NCBI GenBank assembly: GCA_041393775.1
Contig: JAWKJM010000007.1
Coordinates: forward strand, 174,200 to 238,199
Source of the DNA: JADKAV01 sp041393775
Lineage (GTDB): Bacteria > Actinomycetota > Actinomycetes > S36-B12 > UBA10799
Direction of reading: 5' to 3'
Length of the DNA: 64,000 nt
The position numbers were made by a program, and so were the translations under genes. This document shows, one piece after another, positions 52,837 through 61,462 of the stretch. The notes below the pieces were generated by a model. That model ran no database searches, had not been told where the DNA came from, and saw only the letters and a list, made by a program, of their open reading frames with translations. Each line of letters opens with the position of its first letter. The stretch's first letter is position 1.

Positions 52837-52842
52837 GGGGTT

Positions 52843-53520
52843 GTGAAAAGCGAGTCCGCCGGTCGTGAGCGGGTTGCGCGATCCCTGCTCACAGATGGAC
52901 CCGCAACCGCTGCCGAACTGTCCGTGCGTCTGGGGATCACCGCTGCGGGTGTGCGCAAGCACCTTGACACACTCGAGGACGAGGGTGATGTGGTGTTCGG
53001 GGACCGCCCGGCGTTCGGCCCTCGTCCCGGACCCCGGCGGGGGAGGCCGGCGAAGATCTACTCCTTGACTGACTCCGGCCGGCGCCGGTTCGAGCAGGCC
53101 TACGACGACCTCGCGATGAGCGCTATGCGGTTCATGGGACAGGTCCAGCCCGACGCCCTCGATGAGTTCGCGACCCGTCGCGCGGCCGAACTCGAGCAGC
53201 GCTACCGGCCGCAACTCGAGCAGTTGACCGAACCGGTCGAACGGGCTGAGCGGCTCGCCGAGTTGCTGAGCGCGGATGGCTACGCCGCATCGGTCGAAGC
53301 AGGCCCGACCTCGGTCTTGCAGGTCTGTCAGCACAACTGCCCGGTCTCGGCGGTTGCCCACGAGTTCCCGCAGTTGTGTGACGCCGAGGCGGCGGCATTC
53401 GGCCGCCTGCTCGGCACGAACGTCACCAGGCTGGCCACCATCGCCCACGGCGACGGGGTCTGCACGTGTCTGGTCTCCCCATCCGTGGCACACGCCACCA
53501 CCGAAAGGATCACCTCATGA
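52843..53520 (+). CDS. sufR: Fe-S cluster-sensing repressor SufR
   Basis: 225 residues. An N-terminal winged helix-turn-helix (residues 8-60; AAELSVRLGITAAGVRKHLDTLE) is followed by a basic loop GPRPGPRRGRPAKIYSLT. The C-terminal sensor domain has Cys162, Cys166 and Cys179 in CQHNC...QLC, with Cys207 and Cys209 in GVCTCL; the first three are the expected cluster ligands. It represses the suf operon when its cluster is intact. Its stop overlaps the sufB start by ATGA, so it is the leading gene of the operon it controls. Confidence 0.95.
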   Translation: MKSESAGRERVARSLLTDGPATAAELSVRLGITAAGVRKHLDTLEDEGDVVFGDRPAFGPRPGPRRGRPAKIYSLTDSGRRRFEQAYDDLAMSAMRFMGQVQPDALDEFATRRAAELEQRYRPQLEQLTEPVERAERLAELLSADGYAASVEAGPTSVLQVCQHNCPVSAVAHEFPQLCDAEAAAFGRLLGTNVTRLATIAHGDGVCTCLVSPSVAHATTERITS

Positions 53521-54923
53521 GCGATGTCGATCAGTTGGCCGACCTCGGCCGCTACGAGTACGGGTGGAGTGACCCGGACGCCGCCGGAGCGATCGCCAAG
53601 CGGGGCCTGAGTGAAGAGGTCGTCCGTGAGATCTCCGCATTGAAGAACGAGCCGGACTGGATGCTCGAGATGCGGCTCAAGGGATTGCGCCTCTTCGAGA
53701 AGAAGCCGCTGCCCACCTGGGGCGCGGACCTGTCGACGATCGATTTCGACTCCATCAAGTACTTCGTGCGGTCTACTGAGAAACAGGCGACCACCTGGGA
53801 CGAGCTTCCCAGTGACATCAAGAACACCTACGACCGGCTCGGTATCCCGGAGGCGGAGAAGCAGCGCCTGATCGCCGGCGTCGCGGCGCAGTACGAGAGT
53901 GAAGTGGTCTATCACAAGATCCGCGAGGACCTCGAGGAACAAGGCGTCATCTTCCTGGACACGGACACGGGTCTGCGGGAGCACGAGGATCTGTTCCGGG
54001 AGCATTTCGCGTCGGTGATCCCGGCCGGCGACAACAAGTTCTCGGCGCTCAACACCGCGGTGTGGTCCGGCGGATCATTCATCTACGTGCCCAAGGGGGT
54101 CCATGTCGAGATCCCGCTGCAGGCCTACTTCCGGATCAACACCGAGAACATGGGTCAGTTCGAGCGCACGCTGATCATCGTCGACGAAGGCGCATACGTG
54201 CACTACGTCGAAGGCTGTACCGCGCCGATCTACTCGACCGACTCGCTGCACTCTGCGGTCGTCGAGATCATCGTCAAGAAGGACGCCCGCTGCCGCTACA
54301 CGACCATCCAGAACTGGTCGACGAATGTCTACAACCTGGTCACCAAGCGGGCGATCGCTCAGCAAGGGGCCACGATGGAGTGGATCGACGGAAACCTCGG
54401 TTCCAAGGTCACCATGAAGTACCCCGCGGTGTGGCTGATGGGCGAGCACGCGAAGGGCGAGACGCTGTCCGTGGCATTCGCCGGCGAGAACCAGCACCAG
54501 GACGCCGGGGCGAAGATGGTGCACGCCGCGCCGAACACGTCGTCGACGATCGTCTCGAAGTCGGTGGCCCGTGGTGGCGGACGGACCTCCTACCGGGGGC
54601 TGATCCAGGTCAATCCGGGTGCCAAAGGTGCCAAGTCCACCGTCAAGTGCGACGCCCTGCTCGTCGACGAGGTGAGCCGCTCGGACACCTATCCTTACAA
54701 CGACATCCGCGAGGACGACGTGTCGATGGGTCATGAGGCCACGGTCTCCAAGATCGGCGCGGATCAACTGTTCTACCTGATGTCCCGGGGGCTCACCGAG
54801 GACGAGGCCATGGCGATGATCGTGCGCGGGTTCGTCGAACCCATCGCACGCGAGTTGCCGATGGAGTACGCCTTGGAGTTGAACCGGTTGATCGAACTGC
54901 AGATGGAAGGGGCGGTCGGCTGA
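53517..54923 (+). CDS. sufB: Fe-S cluster assembly scaffold SufB
   Basis: 468 residues from the ATG that overlaps sufR. YEYGWSDPDAAGAIAKRGLSE begins the protein, with SGGSFIYVPKGVHVEIPLQ, VHYVEGCTAPIYS (conserved Cys) and SVKCDALL-type KCDALLVDEVSRSDTYPY. The beta-helix core scaffolds nascent Fe-S clusters with SufC and SufD. No intein interrupts it, unlike M. tuberculosis SufB. It overlaps sufD by TGATG. Confidence 0.97.
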   Translation: MSDVDQLADLGRYEYGWSDPDAAGAIAKRGLSEEVVREISALKNEPDWMLEMRLKGLRLFEKKPLPTWGADLSTIDFDSIKYFVRSTEKQATTWDELPSDIKNTYDRLGIPEAEKQRLIAGVAAQYESEVVYHKIREDLEEQGVIFLDTDTGLREHEDLFREHFASVIPAGDNKFSALNTAVWSGGSFIYVPKGVHVEIPLQAYFRINTENMGQFERTLIIVDEGAYVHYVEGCTAPIYSTDSLHSAVVEIIVKKDARCRYTTIQNWSTNVYNLVTKRAIAQQGATMEWIDGNLGSKVTMKYPAVWLMGEHAKGETLSVAFAGENQHQDAGAKMVHAAPNTSSTIVSKSVARGGGRTSYRGLIQVNPGAKGAKSTVKCDALLVDEVSRSDTYPYNDIREDDVSMGHEATVSKIGADQLFYLMSRGLTEDEAMAMIVRGFVEPIARELPMEYALELNRLIELQMEGAVG

Positions 54924-56044
54924 TGGGCGAGGTTTCGATGTCGGGCCTGCGTTCCTACGAACTCGCCGACTTCCCGCAGCCGACCGGCAGGGAAGAGGTA
55001 TGGCGCTTCGCGCCACGAACCGCGCTCAAGGGTCTGCTCGACGACGCCGGTTCCGACGGCCATCTGGAGTGGGACACCACGCTGCCGGCGGGGGTCACGC
55101 TGACCGAGATCAGTTCCGAGGATGCGCGATTGCGTGCAGCCAGCGCCCCGGTGGACCGGATCTCGGCGCTGGCGGCCAAACACAGCGGCGGTGCGATGCT
55201 TCTCGAGATCCCCGCCGACTCCGATCACCCTGAGCCGATCCTGCTGGACCTGCAGGGCACCGGACCCGAGCCGGTGGTGTGGGGTCAGGTTCTCGTAGAA
55301 GTCGGACACAACGCGCGCGCCACCGTGGTTCTGCGGCACAGCGGCTCGGCGCAATACGCGGGCAACGTGTCCGTGGTCGTCAAAGACAATGCGTCCCTGG
55401 AGTTCGTATCGGTGCAGAATTGGTCGGACGACTCGGTGCATGCCGGGCACCTTGCTGCCCTAGTGGGCCGCGACAGTCGTTTGCGCACGGTTGTGGTGAC
55501 GCTCGGGGGAGCGGCCGTGAGACTGGTGCAGACCGTCGACTACGCCGCCCCCGGCGGTGACGTCGATGTACGCGGACTGTACTTCGCGGACGCCGGCCAG
55601 CGTTTTGAGCACCGATCGTTCGTCAACCACGACGAACCCCACTGCAGCAGCAACGTCGTCTTCAAGGGTGCACTGCAGGGAGAAGGTGCTCGCAGTGTCT
55701 GGGTCGGCGATGTCCTGATCCAGCCGAGCGCCGTGGGCACCCAGACCTATGAGGTGAACCGGAACCTGCTGCTCGACGACGGCCCCCGTGCCGACTCGAT
55801 CCCCAACCTCGAGATCCTCACCGGGGACGTGGCCGGTGCCGGGCACGCGAGCGCAACTGGGCGCTTCGACGAGGAGCAGGTCTTCTATCTAAGATCTCGC
55901 GGCATCACCGAGCAGGAGGCGCGCCGACTGGTCGTGCTGGGCTTCTTCGCCGATGTCCTCGACGGGATCGAGGTGCCCATGATTCGCACCGAGTTGATGC
56001 GCGCAGTGGAGGCCGAACTCGGCTACCAGGCGGACGGCACCTGA
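54923..56044 (+). CDS. sufD: Fe-S cluster assembly protein SufD
   Basis: 373 residues. PTGREEVWRFAP is the N-terminal SufD motif, and the beta-helix region includes FVSVQNWSDDSVHAGHL, YFADAGQRFEHRSFVNHDEPHCSSNVVFKGAL and GTQTYEVNRNLLLDDG. FDEEQVFYLRSRGITEQEARRLVV is the C-terminal helical part shared with SufB. It pairs with SufB and SufC in the cluster-building complex. It overlaps both neighbours by single-base TGATG joins. Confidence 0.96.
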   Translation: MGEVSMSGLRSYELADFPQPTGREEVWRFAPRTALKGLLDDAGSDGHLEWDTTLPAGVTLTEISSEDARLRAASAPVDRISALAAKHSGGAMLLEIPADSDHPEPILLDLQGTGPEPVVWGQVLVEVGHNARATVVLRHSGSAQYAGNVSVVVKDNASLEFVSVQNWSDDSVHAGHLAALVGRDSRLRTVVVTLGGAAVRLVQTVDYAAPGGDVDVRGLYFADAGQRFEHRSFVNHDEPHCSSNVVFKGALQGEGARSVWVGDVLIQPSAVGTQTYEVNRNLLLDDGPRADSIPNLEILTGDVAGAGHASATGRFDEEQVFYLRSRGITEQEARRLVVLGFFADVLDGIEVPMIRTELMRAVEAELGYQADGT

Positions 56045-56373
56045 TGGGCCACGTATCAGTGCGCCTGAACGATCTGCGGGAGGGACAACCGCGACGGGTC
56101 GTGGTGGACGGAGTCCCGATCACGGTTGTGAAGACCAGCGGCGAGGTGTTCGCGGTCAACGACGTCTGTTCGCACGCCGAGGTGTCCTTGTCGGAAGGGG
56201 AGGTCTCGGACTGCACGATAGAGTGCTGGCTGCACGGATCCCGCTTCGATCTGCGCACCGGCGAACCGTCCGGACCCCCGGCTTTCGAAGCCATCGCCAC
56301 ATACCCCGTACACATTGAAGGCCAAGGCGATGAAGCGGTTGTGCTCGTCGCCGTTCCCGAGGAGGCACGATGA
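56044..56373 (+). CDS. Rieske-type 2Fe-2S ferredoxin within the suf operon
   Basis: 109 residues. The two cluster motifs are CSHAEVSLSEGEV and CTIECWLHGSRFDL (C-x-H and C-x2-H ligands). No signal peptide, so it is cytosolic, in the NirD/biphenyl dioxygenase ferredoxin group. It starts on the last base of the sufD stop and overlaps sufC by ATGA. It may donate electrons for assembly or be a client of the SUF system. This gene is found in many actinobacterial suf operons but not in M. tuberculosis. Confidence 0.9.
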   Translation: MGHVSVRLNDLREGQPRRVVVDGVPITVVKTSGEVFAVNDVCSHAEVSLSEGEVSDCTIECWLHGSRFDLRTGEPSGPPAFEAIATYPVHIEGQGDEAVVLVAVPEEAR

Positions 56374-57134
56374 CCGAGTTGAAGATCCAGGACCTGCACG
56401 TCGAGGTGGAGTCCGATGGTGGCGCCAAGGAGATACTCAGGGGGGTCGACCTCACGGTCGATTCCGGCCAGACGCACGCCATTATGGGGCCGAATGGTTC
56501 CGGCAAGTCCACGCTGGCGTACGCGCTGGCGGGTCACCCTGCGTACACCGTGACCGGGGGTTCGGTGACGATGGACGGCCAGGACGTACTTGCCATGAGC
56601 GTGGACGAGCGCGCCCGCGCCGGGCTGTTCCTCGCGATGCAGTACCCCGTGGAAGTGCCCGGCGTGTCGGTGTCCAATTTCCTGCGTAGCGCTGTCACCG
56701 CCGTGCGTGGGGAGGCTCCCGCGCTGCGCACGTGGCTCAAGGAGATGCGCGGGGCGATGTCGGACCTGCACGTGGATCCCTCGTTCGCCGAACGCAGCGT
56801 GAATGAGGGCTTCTCCGGCGGCGAACGCAAGCGCCACGAGATCCTGCAGATGGAGTTGCTCCGCCCCCGGTTCGCTGTGCTGGACGAAACCGATTCCGGC
56901 CTCGACGTCGATGCCCTGAAGGTGGTGTCCGACGGCGTCAACCGGGTGCGCGCGGATGGCCAGATCGGCGTCGTGCTGATCACCCACACCATCCGACTGC
57001 TGCGCCAGATCCCGGTGGAGTTCGTGCATGTGATGTCGCAGGGCCGCATCGTCGCCGACGGTGGCCCGGAACTCGCCGAGCGGATCGAGGTCGACGGGTA
57101 CGAGCAGTTCGCAGGAGCGGGTGTACCCGGATGA
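56370..57134 (+). CDS. sufC: Fe-S cluster assembly ATPase SufC
   Basis: 254 residues. Walker A MGPNGSGKSTL, signature GFSGGERKRHEILQME, Walker B FAVLDETDSGLDVDAL and the switch His in LITHTIRLL. The sequence DETDSGLD is the SufC-specific Walker B form. It is the ATPase of the SufBCD complex. It overlaps both neighbours by ATGA. Confidence 0.97.
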   Translation: MTELKIQDLHVEVESDGGAKEILRGVDLTVDSGQTHAIMGPNGSGKSTLAYALAGHPAYTVTGGSVTMDGQDVLAMSVDERARAGLFLAMQYPVEVPGVSVSNFLRSAVTAVRGEAPALRTWLKEMRGAMSDLHVDPSFAERSVNEGFSGGERKRHEILQMELLRPRFAVLDETDSGLDVDALKVVSDGVNRVRADGQIGVVLITHTIRLLRQIPVEFVHVMSQGRIVADGGPELAERIEVDGYEQFAGAGVPG

Positions 57135-58381
57135 GCCCGCTGGACGTCAGCACGCTGCGCAAGGATTTTCCCATCCTTGAGCGGACGGTGCGGGGCGGGC
57201 GTCCGCTGGTCTACCTCGACTCCGGGGCCACATCCCAGAAGCCGCGAGCGGTCCTCGACGCGGAGCGGGAGTTCTACGAGCGGCACAACGCCGCGGTTCA
57301 CCGCGGTGCGCACCTGTTGGCTGAGGAGGCGACGGATGCCTATGAGCGGGCGCGGGCGACGATCAGCGCGTTCGTGGGCGGCGCCGCCGAGGAGTTGGTC
57401 TTCACCCGTAACGCCACGGAGGCGCTGAATCTGGTCGCCTACGCGTTCACGAACGCGACTGCTGCCGGCTCGCCACCGGAGTTCGTGCTCGGTCCCGGGG
57501 ACGAGATCCTCATCACGGAGATGGAGCATCACGCGAATCTGGTGCCTTGGCAGCAGGTGGCGATGCGGACCGGCGCGACTCTGCGGTGGTTCGGGGTGAC
57601 CGACGACGGTCGTCTGGACGTCGACCCTGGACTGATCACCGAGCGCACACGCGTGGTGGCGCTGACCCATCAATCCAACGTTCTCGGCACCATCAATCCC
57701 GTTGCCGAAGTCGCCGGGCTGGCACATGAAGCCGGTGCTCTGGTGGTCGCGGATGCCTGTCAGTCGGTTCCGCACATGCCGGTGGACGTCCACGCCCTGG
57801 GTGCGGACTTCGTCGCGTTCAGCGGCCACAAGATGCTCGGGCCGACCGGCGTCGGGTGCCTCTGGGCCCGCGCTGACCTGCTGATGAAGATGCCGCCCAT
57901 GCTCACCGGCGGATCGATGATCGAGCAGGTGTTCATGGACCACTCGACATTCGCAGCACCTCCACAACGGTTCGAGGCCGGTGTCCCGAACATCGCGCAG
58001 GCTGTGGGGCTCGGCGCCGCCTGTGAGTATCTGACTGAAGTCGGCCTAGATGTTATCCACGACCATGAGGTCCACCTGGCGGGTCTTGCGCTGCAAGGGT
58101 TGGCGGAGATGCCGCAGATCCGGATCGTCGGACCCACCGACCTGGTCGACCGCGGGGGAGCGGTGTCGTTCGTCGCGGAGGGTGTGCACTCCCACGACCT
58201 CGGCCAGGTGCTCGACGATGCCGGCGTGGCGGTGCGAGTGGGACACCATTGTGCATGGCCCCTGCACCGGCGTTACGGGATCGCAGCCACCAGTCGGGCG
58301 ACGTTCTATTTGTACAACGACGAGGACGACGTCGCGGCGCTGCTGGAGGCAGTGCGACGGGCGCTGGAGTTCTTCGGATGA
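57131..58381 (+). CDS. sufS: Cysteine desulfurase SufS
   Basis: 416 residues. The pyridoxal phosphate lysine is Lys234 in AFSGHKMLGPTG, the active-site cysteine is Cys374 in RVGHHCAWPLH, and EMEHHANLVPW and THQSNVLGTINP complete the group II pattern. It removes sulfur from cysteine and passes it to SufU. The GHHC context is typical of SufS. It overlaps sufC and sufU by ATGA. Confidence 0.97.
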   Translation: MSPLDVSTLRKDFPILERTVRGGRPLVYLDSGATSQKPRAVLDAEREFYERHNAAVHRGAHLLAEEATDAYERARATISAFVGGAAEELVFTRNATEALNLVAYAFTNATAAGSPPEFVLGPGDEILITEMEHHANLVPWQQVAMRTGATLRWFGVTDDGRLDVDPGLITERTRVVALTHQSNVLGTINPVAEVAGLAHEAGALVVADACQSVPHMPVDVHALGADFVAFSGHKMLGPTGVGCLWARADLLMKMPPMLTGGSMIEQVFMDHSTFAAPPQRFEAGVPNIAQAVGLGAACEYLTEVGLDVIHDHEVHLAGLALQGLAEMPQIRIVGPTDLVDRGGAVSFVAEGVHSHDLGQVLDDAGVAVRVGHHCAWPLHRRYGIAATSRATFYLYNDEDDVAALLEAVRRALEFFG

Positions 58382-58824
58382 ATCTAGAGACGCTGTACCA
58401 GGAGATCATCCTGGACCACTACCGGAACCCCCGCGGCAAAGGTCTGCGGGAACCCTATGGCGCCGAGGTGCACCATGTGAACCCGACCTGTGGCGACGAG
58501 ATCACCCTCCGGGTGGACGTGGTGGACGGGGTGGTCAGGGACATCTCCTACGACGCCGTTGGCTGCTCGATCTCACAGGCCTCGAGTTCAGTCATGTACG
58601 AACAACTCGTCGGTCAGCCGCTGGACAAAGTGTGGCCGATCCACGAGGCGTTCCTGGAACTGGTACAAGGACGGGGCAAGGTCGAGCCCGACGAGGACGT
58701 ACTCGGTGATGGGATCGCTTTCGCCGGGGTGGCTTCGTACCCAGCACGCGTCAAATGTGCGCTGCTGGGGTGGATGGCCTTCAAGGACGCAACGCTGCAG
58801 GCACTGGGAAAGGACTTTCAATGA
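58378..58824 (+). CDS. sufU: Zinc-dependent sulfurtransferase SufU
   Basis: 148 residues from the ATG overlapping the sufS stop. Zinc ligands Cys38 and Asp40 (NPTCGDE), Cys63 (GCSISQASSS) and Cys127 (VKCALLGW) are all present. It has the SufU-type insert between them. It accepts persulfide from SufS. Overlaps sufT by ATGA. Confidence 0.95.
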   Translation: MNLETLYQEIILDHYRNPRGKGLREPYGAEVHHVNPTCGDEITLRVDVVDGVVRDISYDAVGCSISQASSSVMYEQLVGQPLDKVWPIHEAFLELVQGRGKVEPDEDVLGDGIAFAGVASYPARVKCALLGWMAFKDATLQALGKDFQ

Positions 58825-59132
58825 GCGTCACCGAGGAAGAACTCACCGAGCGCATGCGCGACGTGGTCGATCCCGAGTTGGGGATCAACGTGGTCGATCT
58901 CGGCCTCGTCTACGGCGTGCATGTCGATGATGACGAGATCGCCACGATCGACATGACCCTCACCTCCGCGGCATGTCCGCTCACCGACGAGATCGAGGAC
59001 CAGACCCGGGTCGCCCTGTCGCAGGTGGTCAAGGATTTCCGGATCAACTGGGTCTGGATGCCACCCTGGGGCCCGGACAAGATCACCGACGAGGGCCGGG
59101 AGATGCTGCGAGCGTTGGGCTTCAACGTCTGA
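58821..59132 (+). CDS. sufT: SufT-like DUF59/MIP18 Fe-S maturation factor
   Basis: 103 residues from the ATG overlapping the sufU stop. VVDPELGINVVDLGLVYGV is the MIP18 family start, and MTLTSAACPLTDEIEDQ has the conserved cysteine near residue 52. The C-terminus contains WVWMPPWGPDKITDEGREML. Family members deliver Fe-S clusters to target proteins. It ends the suf operon; the next gene follows after 10 nt and may be co-transcribed. Confidence 0.92.
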   Translation: MSVTEEELTERMRDVVDPELGINVVDLGLVYGVHVDDDEIATIDMTLTSAACPLTDEIEDQTRVALSQVVKDFRINWVWMPPWGPDKITDEGREMLRALGFNV

Positions 59133-59142
59133 GGCGGTCCGA

Positions 59143-59703
59143 ATGGGCAGGTTGATCTACTCGGCCATCACGTCTTTGGACGGTTATGTCGAGGACGCGG
59201 GCGGCGAGTTCGGATGGGCAGCCCCCGATGGCGAGGTACACGCCTTCGTCAACGACCTCATACGCCCGGTGGGAACCTACCTGTACGGGCGGCAGATGTA
59301 TGAAGTCATGCAGGTGTGGGAGCAGCCCGCACCTTTCGCGGACGGCTCGCCGGTGACGGCGGACTTCGCCGAGATCTGGACGGCCGCGGACAAGGTCGTG
59401 TACTCCACGACGCTGGCGCAGCCTGCCACACCGCGCACACGGGTGGAGCGGGTCTTCGAGCCAGACGCGGTCCGGCGGCTGAAGCTGGCCGCCGAACGTG
59501 ACATCGCCATTGGCGGCGCCAACCTCGCTGCCCAGGCCATCCGCGCCGGCGTCGTGGACGAGTTCCAGTTGTTCCTCACCCCGATCGTGGTTGGCGCTGG
59601 CAAGTCAGCGCTGCCCCCTGATGTCCGGCTGGAACTCGATCTGGTCGACCACCGGCGCTTCGGGAATGGTGTGGTCTTCGTCCGCTACCGCGTGATGGAC
59701 TAG
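59143..59703 (+). CDS. RibD C-terminal/dihydrofolate reductase-like protein
   Basis: 186 residues. LIYSAITSLDGYVEDAGG is the usual start of RibD_C-like reductases, TYLYGRQMYEVM follows, and IAIGGANLAAQAIRAGVVDEFQLFLTPIVVGAGKSAL holds the NADPH-binding glycine motif (GGANLAAQ) and the conserved end. It is probably an NADPH-dependent reductase of unknown substrate. It is 10 nt downstream of sufT. It is convergent with the DUF222-HNH gene. Confidence 0.85.
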   Translation: MGRLIYSAITSLDGYVEDAGGEFGWAAPDGEVHAFVNDLIRPVGTYLYGRQMYEVMQVWEQPAPFADGSPVTADFAEIWTAADKVVYSTTLAQPATPRTRVERVFEPDAVRRLKLAAERDIAIGGANLAAQAIRAGVVDEFQLFLTPIVVGAGKSALPPDVRLELDLVDHRRFGNGVVFVRYRVMD

Positions 59704-59725
59704 CTGTTCGGATCCACCGGCACGC

Positions 59726-59841
59726 TTGTGACGGAGTTGCGGTCGCCCGGAACCGGTGTGTCACGTTGTTGGGTGGTCCCGCCCGTCGTGACCGCGCACC
59801 TTCGTCACAAACCGCCTGGCCACCCCGCACCTTCGTCACAA
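59726..59841. repeat. Intergenic repeat family C, copy 2
   Basis: GCACCTTCGTCACAA occurs twice in tandem at 59796-59810 and 59827-59841 (31-nt period). An inverted relative, TTGTGACGGAGTTGC, is at 59726-59740, and a partial block GTGTCACGTTGTTG at 59757-59770. It shares blocks with 34574-34689. Confidence 0.7.
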
Positions 59842-59932
59842 TCACTTGCCGGGCCACCGGATGTCATCGCCCGGGTACTGGGTGACGTCAACCGGCGGCC
59901 CGGGCCTGACGCGGTGCTGCGGAGGCACCGCC

Positions 59933-61168
59933 TCACGCCCGCCTGACTGAGGGTGGTCCGCGGTTCGGAGTGATGTGGGGGACGCCATGGGTGTCCATGG
60001 TGATGGTGTATCGGCTGTCGTGGAGATCGTGATGGCATCGCGAGCAAAGTAGGGCCAAATTCGACAGATTCGTCAAACCGCCGTTCTTCCAGTGGATGAT
60101 GTGGTGGGCCTGGCAATAGCGGGGGGCGCGCCCGCAGCGGATGCATCCGCGGTCACGGGCGATCAGGGCGGCCCACTGGGCGGCGTTGGCGATCCGGGCA
60201 CTGCGCCCCAGCGCCAGCGGGACGAACGTGTCGGCCCGGATGACGCCGAGGATCACCGAGCAGACTGCGGTGCAGGACAGCAGGTCGAAGGTGGCAGGGG
60301 TCAGAGCGATGTCGTCGGTCAAGTGGGCGCCCTGCCCATCGGGGAGTTGGTCGATGTCGACAAGGATGCTGACTGCGTTGGTCCCCAACGGTTTGGAGTT
60401 GGCAATGGTGGCGTCGGCGATGTCGGTCAGGGCGTCTGCGCGGCGCTGGTTGGCTGTGGTGGTGTCGTGACTGTCGCGCGGGGCGGTGAATGCGGCCAGG
60501 GCGTTGGCTACCGCGGCACCGGAGATTTCGTCGAGCAGGCCTTCGAGGCGCCACATACCGTTGGCCCGGGCGGTGATCCGCAGGCTGCGTTTGCCCCGCT
60601 GGACGGCGTAGTCCAGGTCGCCGCGGTCGCCGTCGGTTTCAGCATCTGCGACGACTCGGAGGATACGCCCGACCTCTGTGGGGTCGGTCTGGGTGGCGAG
60701 TTGGACCACGGCCGGTTCGAGATCCTTGAACTCTGAGATGGTCTCGGCGTGGCTGGTGATGGCATGCACATGGGCTCCGGAGAGGTCTCCCTCCCGGAAT
60801 GCCTCGGCGACGACCGGCAGATCCCTCAAGGCGGCCGCGGTCATGACGATGGCGGAGCCCACCGCGGTGGCCGAGCCGGTCGCGGCGGCGACCAGGGTGC
60901 CCGTCGTTCCGGCGTGCAGGACCTGGGCGTCGCCATGCCGGTCCGCGGACCCAGCTAGGTCGCACAGGTAGGCGTCGAGCCGGTTGCGTTGGCGGGCCGC
61001 GGCCGTGATCGCCGCGGCGCGTTCTTCTGCGCACAGGAACTCCGGATCGGGCAGGGCGTCGATCGCCGTGGACACCTCGACCAGCGCCAGTGGAGGATCG
61101 GTGGGGAGTTCGGCGCGGATCCGGGCACGGCGGCGCGCGCCGCGGGACACCTCGAAGAATGTCTCCAC
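59933..61168 (-). CDS. DUF222 and HNH endonuclease domain protein
   Basis: About 411 residues. The N-terminal 300 residues are the helical DUF222 region typical of actinobacterial multi-copy families. The C-terminal HNH nuclease has RGCIRCGRAPRYCQAHHIIHW, then NLALLCSRCHHDLH, with both zinc-type Cys pairs and the catalytic His-His and Asn. The GTG at 61168 is preferred because GGAGG lies 9 nt upstream; a GTG at 61177 is the alternative. Such genes are often mobile or DNA-processing, but no mobile element ends were seen here. Confidence 0.88.
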   Translation of the reverse strand: METFFEVSRGARRRARIRAELPTDPPLALVEVSTAIDALPDPEFLCAEERAAAITAAARQRNRLDAYLCDLAGSADRHGDAQVLHAGTTGTLVAAATGSATAVGSAIVMTAAALRDLPVVAEAFREGDLSGAHVHAITSHAETISEFKDLEPAVVQLATQTDPTEVGRILRVVADAETDGDRGDLDYAVQRGKRSLRITARANGMWRLEGLLDEISGAAVANALAAFTAPRDSHDTTTANQRRADALTDIADATIANSKPLGTNAVSILVDIDQLPDGQGAHLTDDIALTPATFDLLSCTAVCSVILGVIRADTFVPLALGRSARIANAAQWAALIARDRGCIRCGRAPRYCQAHHIIHWKNGGLTNLSNLALLCSRCHHDLHDSRYTITMDTHGVPHITPNRGPPSVRRA

Positions 61169-61462
61169 TGCCCACACCTCCGCTCGTGACAGGACTGCGA
61201 TCTCTGACGATGTCGAGTCGGGGCAAGAGCCTCCGCGACGCGCTCCACGAGCTGACGAGCCGGATCAACCAACTGTCTGCAACGCTATCCGGGGGGTACG
61301 ACATTCTGCCTCTGCTGTTATCCACACCCCCAGCACGAGGACCGGAGGAGCCGGCAACGTCATCGATTGGCCTCCCCAAGGTCGACACGCACCGCCCATC
61401 CGCATCACTGCCTTCCGGAGCCAGTCGCGTACGGAGAACCCGCGTTTGCCACAGTGAGAGGT

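Larger units (their letters stand above)
52255..52842. other. 588-nt divergent intergenic region
   Basis: It lies between the exporter operon and sufR. It contains repeat B copy 4 (52365-52620) and two small palindromes closer to sufR. No gene is supported. Confidence 0.7.

Noticed and set aside
53517..54923. Intein in SufB, as found in M. tuberculosis
   Set aside because: The reading frame is of normal length and all conserved SufB blocks are contiguous.
59933..61168. DUF222-HNH gene as part of a mobile intron or insertion element
   Set aside because: No terminal repeats, reverse transcriptase or intron structure were seen; such genes are ordinary multi-copy families in actinomycetes.
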